Assembly (NCBI GenBank): GCA_900539625.1 | Contig: UQCW01000057.1 | Span: forward strand, 1 to 16,698 | Direction of reading: 5' to 3' | From: an uncultured Prevotella sp. | GTDB lineage: Bacteria; Bacteroidota; Bacteroidia; Bacteroidales; Bacteroidaceae | DNA: 16,698 bases | Shown: piece after piece, positions 9,005 through 14,320 of the stretch | Layout of the letters: each line of letters begins with the position of its first letter | Position numbering within the stretch: the stretch's first letter is position 1 | Translations under genes and position numbers: made by a program | The notes under the pieces: generated by a model | What the model saw: only the letters and a program-made list of their open reading frames with translations | Database searches by the model: none | Told to the model about the DNA's origin: nothing

Positions 9005-9042
9005 CAAAGGTAACTTTTTTTTTAAAAAAATCTTGCGCCAAA
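9005..9042 (-). promoter_or_regulatory. Promoter of the outer-membrane barrel gene, with repeat tracts inside the spacer
   Basis: On the minus strand TACCTTTG (complement of 9005-9012) matches the -7 consensus, 37 nt before the ATG. The nearest TTTG (complement of 9039-9042) is 26 nt upstream. That is longer than the usual spacing of about 19-21 nt, and the extra length is made of one T tract and one A tract. Confidence 0.6.
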
Positions 9043-9094
9043 CTTTTTTTTTAAAAAAAATCTTGCGCCAAACTTTTTTTAAAAACTTGCGCCC
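9012..9094. repeat. Tandem repeat of ~30 bp with T and A homopolymers
   Basis: Three head-to-tail units at 9012-9040 (29 bp, T9A7), 9041-9070 (30 bp, T9A8) and 9071-9094 (shorter, T7A5) share AAC, a T run, an A run and CTTGCGCC. The copies differ mainly in homopolymer length, as expected from replication slippage. Confidence 0.85.
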
Positions 9095-9140
9095 ATGATT
9101 TTTTTGATACTACGCCATTGAATGTCTATGGGGCTAATGG

Positions 9141-9151
9141 TTTGTTTACGC
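9141..9151 (+). repeat. TTGTTTACGCA element-edge repeat, copy 1
   Basis: GTTTGTTTACGCAGAAAT occupies 9140-9157 and sits directly beside the TOTE remnant's stop codon. Similarity to the intact TOTE locus begins at this motif; sequence to its left does not match. The same word recurs at 10991, 11212 and 11223. Confidence 0.6.
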
Positions 9152-9156
9152 AGAAA

Positions 9157-9340
9157 TTAGGAAGTGAGCAGAACTTCTAATAATTCATTGGCAAGTTTGT
9201 TGCCTACCACTTTTATCACATTGTCCTCTTCTGTTGCATAGCCAAGAGTATTTATAGCGCCATACCATACGATGTCTTTGTCTATGATGGTTGTGCACAC
9301 TGAAACCTTACGGATTTTTCTATTCCTTACAAGCTCTCAC
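9157..9340 (-). pseudogene. Deleted second copy of the TOTE primase-helicase gene (leader joined to last ~47 codons)
   Basis: Positions 9157-9299 are nearly identical to the 3' end of the intact gene (11238-11380). They encode its last ~47 residues in an open frame with few changes, for example VVGNKL for VVDNKL and AINTLGYATEED for AINILGYAIEED. Immediately upstream on the minus strand, AGAAAAATCCGTAAGGTTTC (about 9303-9322) resembles the leader just before the intact gene's start, AGAAAAATTCCGTGAGGTTTC being the intact version, and a GTGAGAGCTTG stretch extends the match. So both ends of a second copy survive and about 2.8 kb of interior is missing. GCACA occurs at both would-be break points of the intact gene. 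No product is expected. Confidence 0.75.
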
Positions 9341-9363
9341 TATATAGCAATAAATCCAGATAA

Positions 9364-9546
9364 TCAAGCACTTACGTTATGCGTACATCCTCTATTGCAA
9401 GTAAAAACCGCGTGTAAAACCTTGTAAGCGCTTGTAAATTTTAGCCATTTACAAGCGCCCAAGATAGGTGTCGCATCATAGTCTTGAAAGAATTCTTGGC
9501 GAATTTTATTCTTTACTTCCTCTTCACGTATTTTATTTGTTGCCAT
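9364..9546 (-). pseudogene. Truncated 5' end of a gene following the DUF4143 ATPase
   Basis: A 60-codon frame starts 17 nt after the AAA ATPase stop, as in an operon. Its first ~30 residues (MATNKIREEEVKNKIRQEFF, then a DYDATPILG segment) are charged and protein-like. They vaguely recall N termini of DNA methyltransferase/restriction proteins, which is an uncertain recollection. At codon 30 (about 9457) the frame enters a perfect inverted repeat, and the remaining residues look random and cysteine-rich. The likely story is a real gene cut at the repeat and fused to unrelated DNA. The full-length partner is not in the window. Confidence 0.5.
9428..9458. repeat. Perfect 12-bp inverted repeat at the truncation point
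   Basis: GCGCTTGTAAAT (9428-9439) and ATTTACAAGCGC (9447-9458) flank a 7-nt centre. Further CTTGTAA words lie at 9421-9427 and, inverted, near 9327. GCTTGTAA also occurs at 14282-14289 beside the TOTE leader. It lacks a T tract, so a recombination site or element end is more likely than a terminator. Confidence 0.8.
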
Positions 9547-9563
9547 AATTATTTGTCATTAAG

Positions 9564-10751
9564 TTATTCAAATAGTTTTCTTAGATCCATGTTCAAGAAA
9601 ACTTCTGGTGAGACACCTTTCTCGCCTACGATAAATATTGCCGACGGATGGAATAGATTGCGAAAACGCTCTAAGCCCGTGGTATAAGCCTCTCCATTAC
9701 TTTTTACTTCTATAGCTATGAATTTCTGATTCTTCTTGAGGATGAAGTCAACCTCGTCGTTGCCTTCTCGCCAGTAAAAGACTTCAAAACGATGGGTAAA
9801 AGCTTCGCTTAATATGTAGGCTCCTATGGCGGATTCAAAGAATTGTCCCCATTGCTTACTATCAGAAACGGCTTCTTGAAATGTTAGACCTAATTGAGAA
9901 CTCAATAAGGCATTGTTGTACACTTGGTATTTAGGAATGCTGGCACGTTTGCGGGCTACATCTATAGAGAGTTTCTGTAGTCCCGTGACAAGTCCGCTAT
10001 CGCTCAAAAGATTTAGATAGCCTGCCAATGTAACTGTGTTGCCAGCATCTTGCAATATTCCCAGCATTTTTGTTAGAGAAAGTATCTTACCCGAATAAGC
10101 TACGCTCAATTCGAAAGTTTGACGAAGCAGAGCAGGCTTCCCTATTGGAGAATCCATCAAGATGTCCTTGTTTATAGTAGCATCAATGATGGCTCCGCTA
10201 ACATAGTTCTTCCAACGTTCTTCGTCACCAATAAGCATGGCAGCTCCTGGGTAGCCTCCAAAATAGATGTATTGTTCAATAGTCATTCCAAAGGCTTCTT
10301 TCATTTCTGGATAGCTCCAATGGCTCATTCTGATTTCCTCATATCGTCCCATGAGAGATTCTGCCAATCCTTTTTCTAATAACACCCTTGATGACCCTAA
10401 TAATGCCACTTTGATGTTGATGTGATTTATACTATCAGCGTCCCATTCTTTCTTTACATATTCACTCCAGTTTTTAAGTTTTTGTATCTCGTCAATAACC
10501 AAGATCATTTCTTCAAGTCCTTGTGTGCGCATTTGAAGACGCGCATTATTCCAGCAATCGCTAATCCAAGTGGAAGATGTTGAAGGTATGGTGTCGGCAG
10601 AATAGAAAAGAAACGGTTTACTTAAATCATCCAATACTTGCTTGATAACGGTAGATTTTCCAATCTGTCGTGGTCCCATGATTACTTGGATGAACATTCT
10701 TTGTTCACCTAATCTCTTGATGATGGTATCATATATCTTTCTTTTGTACAT
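9564..10751 (-). CDS. AAA ATPase with C-terminal DUF4143 domain
   Basis: The 395-residue protein belongs to the AAA_14/DUF4143 group of STAND-like ATPases, common in bacterial genomes, of unknown biochemical role and often inside accessory islands. The Walker A is GPRQIGKST (26-34), the Walker B VIDEIQ (85-90), and a sensor-like GSSR lies at 119-122. FGGYPGA (164-170) is typical of the linker before DUF4143. The C-terminal region has NDEVDFIL with D335, then AIEVKS with E348 and K350, a D...ExK arrangement like that of PD-(D/E)xK nucleases, as usual for this family. A good TAnnTTTG box lies about 155 nt upstream, and the leader carries a palindrome array. A truncated gene follows 17 nt after the stop, suggesting a broken operon. 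Its role (defence, toxin-antitoxin or chaperone) cannot be decided. Confidence 0.88.
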   Translation of the reverse strand: MYKRKIYDTIIKRLGEQRMFIQVIMGPRQIGKSTVIKQVLDDLSKPFLFYSADTIPSTSSTWISDCWNNARLQMRTQGLEEMILVIDEIQKLKNWSEYVKKEWDADSINHINIKVALLGSSRVLLEKGLAESLMGRYEEIRMSHWSYPEMKEAFGMTIEQYIYFGGYPGAAMLIGDEERWKNYVSGAIIDATINKDILMDSPIGKPALLRQTFELSVAYSGKILSLTKMLGILQDAGNTVTLAGYLNLLSDSGLVTGLQKLSIDVARKRASIPKYQVYNNALLSSQLGLTFQEAVSDSKQWGQFFESAIGAYILSEAFTHRFEVFYWREGNDEVDFILKKNQKFIAIEVKSNGEAYTTGLERFRNLFHPSAIFIVGEKGVSPEVFLNMDLRKLFE

Positions 10752-10821
10752 GGTCTGTTGTTTATAGATGATGATGTGATATGTATAGTCTTGCTATATT
10801 TAATGGGGGGCTTTCAAGTTG

Positions 10822-10889
10822 TTTTACTCAGCATAATGAATAATTTTACTCAGTCGACTGAGTATTTTTACTCAACAGACTGAGTAAAA
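10822..10889. promoter_or_regulatory. Three 22-bp palindromic repeat units upstream of the AAA ATPase gene (operator-like array)
   Basis: TTTTACTCA recurs at 10822, 10844 and 10866, exactly 22 bp apart. Inverted TGAGTA copies stand at 10859 and 10881, also 22 bp apart. The middle unit contains the perfect 16-bp palindrome ACTCAGTCGACTGAGT (10848-10863), and the third is TTTTACTCA-6 nt-TGAGTAAAA. The two-helical-turn spacing puts all copies on one DNA face, as in repressor arrays. The array lies between the -7 box and the ATG, so it would also be transcribed. Confidence 0.7.
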
Positions 10890-10905
10890 TCCCATCTTTC
10901 GATGG

Positions 10906-10913
10906 CAAATATA
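10906..10913 (-). promoter_or_regulatory. -7 promoter box of the AAA ATPase gene
   Basis: TATATTTG on the minus strand fits TAnnTTTG. No clear -33 TTTG is seen. A small CCATC-TTTC-GATGG hairpin (10892-10905) abuts the box near the expected start point. The leader would be about 145 nt. Confidence 0.5.
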
Positions 10914-10990
10914 GGACTTTGATCTGAAATAACCGCATCTGGTATGTATATTTTTGATTATTGTACAAAAGTATTCTCTGAACAAACAGT

Positions 10991-11001
10991 TTGTTTACGC
11001 A
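10991..11001 (+). repeat. TTGTTTACGCA element-edge repeat, copy 2
   Basis: It lies within AACAAACAGTTTGTT (10981-10995), a 15-bp near-palindrome with a single central base, and continues into GCAGAAAT as in copy 1. It sits just past the U-tract of the tRNA terminator. Confidence 0.6.
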
Positions 11002-11006
11002 GAAAT

Positions 11007-11043
11007 CAAAAACAGCGACCTACGCTGAAGCGTAAGTCGCTGT
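11007..11043 (-). terminator. Intrinsic terminator downstream of the tRNA fragment
   Basis: On the minus strand a 14-bp stem (11043-11030 with 11025-11012) closes a 4-nt loop. Its only irregularity is a G-U pair. A TTTTT run follows. It begins 8 nt after the tRNA 3' end, as expected for the tRNA gene's own terminator. Confidence 0.85.
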
Positions 11044-11050
11044 AATAGAA

Positions 11051-11095
11051 GCGTGGACCAGCTAGGGCTTGAACCAGGGACCTCCAGATTATGAG
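11051..11095 (-). tRNA. 3' half of a CAT-anticodon tRNA gene (attachment-site remnant)
   Basis: Read on the minus strand, the fragment starts in the anticodon loop (CTCATAA, anticodon CAT) and runs through the variable loop, a T arm with GGTTCAAGCC, and the acceptor strand CTGGTCC plus A73. The matching 5' half (it would need GGACCAG at its start) is absent, because sequence to the right changes abruptly within the anticodon arm. The T stem has two mismatches (CCTGG against CCTAG), a sign of decay or of a mosaic. It could come from Met, initiator Met or Ile2 tRNA. A tRNA 3' half with its terminator, next to accessory genes, is the classic leftover of tyrosine-integrase insertion. Confidence 0.75.
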
Positions 11096-11168
11096 AGCAA
11101 TAGAATGATAGTCCGTGATATTTTATTATTATAAACTTTTATTGATTATCAATGAGTTATCTCTAATT

Positions 11169-11196
11169 GATATTCTGTACCGTATTTCTGAATATC
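11169..11196. repeat. 7-bp inverted repeat between tRNA fragment and TOTE gene
   Basis: GATATTC (11169-11175) and GAATATC (11190-11196) are perfect reverse complements around 14 nt. It lies in the 140-nt AT-rich stretch that separates the tRNA scar from the cassette. An integrase core or protein site is possible, and chance is not excluded in such AT-rich DNA. Confidence 0.35.
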
Positions 11197-11211
11197 CATG
11201 ACTCAAACAGT

Positions 11212-11233
11212 TTGTTTACGCATTGTTTACGCA
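11212..11233 (+). repeat. TTGTTTACGCA element-edge repeats, copies 3 and 4 (tandem)
   Basis: Two 11-bp copies stand head to tail immediately next to the TOTE stop codon. They are preceded by CAAACAGTTTG, as at copy 2. Confidence 0.7.
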
Positions 11234-11237
11234 GGAA

Positions 11238-14126
11238 TTAGGAAGTGAGCAGAACTTCTAATAATTCATTGGCAAGTTTGTTGTCTACCACTTTTATCAC
11301 ATTGTCCTCTTCTATTGCATAGCCAAGAATATTTATAGCGCCATACCATACGATGTCTTTGTCTATGATGGTTGTGCACAGTTTTACTTCTGGCAATATT
11401 CTTACAGACAATCCTCTTTGCAAAAGGTATTCTGTTTCAGGATTACTTACTGTTGTGATAATGAGAACTTCAATTCCAATATGAGCCAACTCGCTCAACT
11501 GATTGACCAAAACATTACGATCTACCCTATATAACTTGGGTGAAGAAACAACGATGGAGCGCTTGGCATCTCCTATACTTGAAGAGTAAGGACGGATAAA
11601 TGTTCTACCGTTGAATATCTGCTCCTCACAAACAGGTATGCCTATATCTTTCATATCGTCAAACAATGTGGGGGTATGTCGGGAAATGATTTTGTATCCA
11701 ATGGAAGCGTAACCCTTCAGTCGTTTCCTGTACATATTGTAGCAGACAGGTTCATGAATGTCAATGTAATCATAGATGCGTACATCTTTCTTTCCTTCGT
11801 TTTCGCGGTGCAATCGGCCCGCATATTGGGCGACAAGACCTTTCCATGAAATGGGCAGAGCAAGGAAAAGGGTGTCAAGGCGAGGATAGTCAAAACCTTC
11901 GCCTACATATTTTCCTGTGGCGACTATCGCCAAAGGTTCTTCCCTGGAAATCTCATGCAAGTGTTGCAGCGTCTCCATTTTCTCTTTCGCGTTTCCGGTC
12001 CCTGTCAATGTCACAACATTCTTCACTTTGTCCCTCAACATTTCGGCTAACATGGTGACATGTGCAGTCCTGTTGGTCAGAATGATTGACGTTCTTCCTG
12101 CGTCAACAGCCTTACACACATCTTCTACTATGAGCGTATTGCGTATCTCGTCTTCTGAAAGCAACTGATACAATATTGTTATAGACTGTTTGCCTTCAGT
12201 AATGGAACGGTATGATGTGAATCGAGGAATTAGACACCTCTCAAATGATTGTTTCGCTATCTGACTTTTAGCATCAGAAGAGAAACGAATGGGGCCACAT
12301 TGCATGAATATGATAGGTTGATGTCCATCCTTGCGGATAGGAGTTGCCGTCAGGCCATAAACGGTATGTGCCTTTACGCCCTTCAGTACATTCTCAAATG
12401 TTATAGACGACACATGGTGACATTCGTCTACTATTACCATTCCGTAGTTTTCAACAATAGGCTTTACGCTATCGCCATCAAGACATGACTGGATGAGTGC
12501 TACATCAACAATGCCATGAAGAGAGTTGTCAGCAGAGTCGAGACGGCCTATTGGGGAGAATTTCTTATGGCGACCACGCTTCTTCGGCACTGGTGGTTCT
12601 ACATAGTCAATACTCAAGAACTCCGTCAAGCGTTCATGCCATTGGGCAAGCAATGCCTTCGAATGAACAAGAATAAGTGTACTCACCTTTTTTCGTGCAA
12701 TGATTGCGGCCGCTGTAACTGTTTTTCCAAATGCCGTAGTAGCGTGAAGCACGCCATTACTGTGCATTAGCAAGGCGTTGATAGCTGCCAGTTGTTCTTC
12801 TCGTTCTTTACCTTGAAAAGAAACAGATATAGGCGTACCGTGGTTGGTCTCGTCAACAATATTATACTTTACTCCATTCTCATTGAGGAAAGAAAGAATT
12901 GCATCTTCGCAACCGCGAGGCATGGCGAGATAGTCGTCTGTAATGTCAAAACACGAGATAATGCGAGGTGTGGAATATGTGGAAAGTCGCAGCGCTTGCT
13001 TGCTATAAAATTCAGGGTTCTTGAATGATGCTATTCTTTTAAAGTGATTCAGAACTTTTGCCGAAACAGCCTTTAGCGGAATATAAATCTTATCGGCTTT
13101 GGTGATTTCTATTTCGGAATAAAAATCGCCCTTGGAAATATCTTGTGGTATAGGAGTAACCCAAGGCTTGCTTTCACTTGAAGTGGTGAGTGCTCCAAGT
13201 CCTTCACAGACATGTAGGTTTAGCAGCATGTCAACTTCTGTATCCTTCACCTTGTTAATGTTATAAAGGAAAGCCCATTGGTCTTTGTACGCCAGGAAAT
13301 CGTCATCTACGAAAACACTATTCCGTCTTTTGCGAGCCTGTCCCTGCAATGGCAAAGCGACCAAGTTGCCAAAACCTCCTTCAGGCATTCTGTCTTGGTT
13401 TGGGAAAAATCTGTCGTATGAATTGAAGGACATACGACCATTATGTCGCATAGCCTCTGTAAGGATGGCATTCCCTAAACGTCTCGCTTTGAAAGCCGGA
13501 ATTGGCTCCTCAAAAAAAATCCATACATGGGCACCGTTACCTGAGCGCAAGCGTTCAATGGCATAAGGAATATTCCATTCTTTGCATACTCCAACAAATG
13601 CAAGAACATCGTCTTTATAGCCATACTTACAGCTCTTGTCATCGAAATCGGTACAAAGAAAGGTACAGTTGTTGTCGGGCATTATAGCATACAGTCCGAC
13701 AACATCACAACAGTTCTCGTCCTTGCCCTCCAAATGACGATAGAGGTCTTGATAAGTGAGTGGCGCAAAATGTCTGTTAGGACAATCTGCACATTTGTAT
13801 TTCTTTTTGTCGCATACGCCTCGCCTCCATTCATTGATACAGACAGGTTGGTAACCGCTCTTGCCTGTTGTTTTGCTGAACCATCTTCGCGCAAACACAT
13901 CTTCTCTGCCCTTGAACAAGGAATGAAAAATGGCGACACGCTCCTCTATGGAAAGTTTGACAAATGGGAAGGTGAAGGGTGAATATACACCATCCTTCTC
14001 TTCTGCATGCTTGGGCTTATATTCAATGCCGTGCGCATGTAGAAGCAATTTCAACTCTTCGTTTTCTTGACGAATAGCCTCATTCTGCTGGAGAAGATGG
14101 TTGTATTTCTCTTGAATGTCTTCCAT
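11238..14126 (-). CDS. TOTE-type fusion: archaeo-eukaryotic primase, SF2 helicase, PLD-like C terminus
   Basis: The 962-residue protein combines DNA or RNA synthesis and unwinding and resembles proteins described as TOTE conflict systems. A coiled coil (about 3-30) precedes a cysteine cluster (C96, C105, C112, C115) and an archaeo-eukaryotic primase domain with the DxD metal site at D160/D162 (CTDFDD), SGNGAHVW (195-202) and DRFFPNQDRMPEGG. The SF2 motor follows: TTAFGKT (463-469), DECHH (567-571), GLTATP (591-596), GEGFDYPR (742-749) and QYAGRLHR (767-774). The end (about 855-962) resembles PLD-like domains, but the HxKxxxxD motif reads KLCTTIID, so His and Lys are replaced. The start at 14126 was chosen because the 36 residues before it (longer start 14234) are encoded by a repeat-rich leader. 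It is the last gene of the XRE/AlbA cassette. Confidence 0.85.
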   Translation of the reverse strand: MEDIQEKYNHLLQQNEAIRQENEELKLLLHAHGIEYKPKHAEEKDGVYSPFTFPFVKLSIEERVAIFHSLFKGREDVFARRWFSKTTGKSGYQPVCINEWRRGVCDKKKYKCADCPNRHFAPLTYQDLYRHLEGKDENCCDVVGLYAIMPDNNCTFLCTDFDDKSCKYGYKDDVLAFVGVCKEWNIPYAIERLRSGNGAHVWIFFEEPIPAFKARRLGNAILTEAMRHNGRMSFNSYDRFFPNQDRMPEGGFGNLVALPLQGQARKRRNSVFVDDDFLAYKDQWAFLYNINKVKDTEVDMLLNLHVCEGLGALTTSSESKPWVTPIPQDISKGDFYSEIEITKADKIYIPLKAVSAKVLNHFKRIASFKNPEFYSKQALRLSTYSTPRIISCFDITDDYLAMPRGCEDAILSFLNENGVKYNIVDETNHGTPISVSFQGKEREEQLAAINALLMHSNGVLHATTAFGKTVTAAAIIARKKVSTLILVHSKALLAQWHERLTEFLSIDYVEPPVPKKRGRHKKFSPIGRLDSADNSLHGIVDVALIQSCLDGDSVKPIVENYGMVIVDECHHVSSITFENVLKGVKAHTVYGLTATPIRKDGHQPIIFMQCGPIRFSSDAKSQIAKQSFERCLIPRFTSYRSITEGKQSITILYQLLSEDEIRNTLIVEDVCKAVDAGRTSIILTNRTAHVTMLAEMLRDKVKNVVTLTGTGNAKEKMETLQHLHEISREEPLAIVATGKYVGEGFDYPRLDTLFLALPISWKGLVAQYAGRLHRENEGKKDVRIYDYIDIHEPVCYNMYRKRLKGYASIGYKIISRHTPTLFDDMKDIGIPVCEEQIFNGRTFIRPYSSSIGDAKRSIVVSSPKLYRVDRNVLVNQLSELAHIGIEVLIITTVSNPETEYLLQRGLSVRILPEVKLCTTIIDKDIVWYGAINILGYAIEEDNVIKVVDNKLANELLEVLLTS

Positions 14127-14161
14127 AATAAGAGTCTGTTTTGAGGGTTTATGTGCGGAAA

Positions 14162-14320
14162 CCTCACGGAATTTTTCTGAAATGAAAATTTTCCGCAAGC
14201 TCACCAGTGGCTGTAATAGACTGATTGTCAACACAAATACATATTACATATGTAGACTTAGCTTATACCTCACGGAAAAGTGCTTGTAACCTCACGGAAT
14301 TTGACTATTTTCCGTGAGGT
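14162..14320. promoter_or_regulatory. CCTCACGGAA repeat cluster and hairpin between the AlbA_2 and TOTE genes
   Basis: CCTCACGGAA occurs at 14162-14171, 14268-14277 and 14290-14299 and inverted at 14310-14319. The last two form a perfect 11-bp hairpin, ACCTCACGGAA (14289-14299) with TTCCGTGAGGT (14310-14320), which overlaps the AlbA_2 stop codon and encodes its last residues. Copies two and three are 22 bp apart. No T tract follows on the minus strand, so a protein site or translational control is more likely than termination. The diverged TOTE remnant leader keeps a version of the motif near 9306-9314. Confidence 0.65.

Noticed and set aside
11051..11130. A complete tRNA gene
   Set aside because: The 5' acceptor strand and D arm are missing; pairing stops in the anticodon arm, and the T stem has mismatches.
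14127..14234. Longer N terminus of the TOTE protein (start at 14234)
   Set aside because: The extra 36 residues are encoded by the CCTCACGGAA-rich leader and resemble no domain; the protein-like coiled coil starts at the Met at 14126. A start at 14234 is not impossible.
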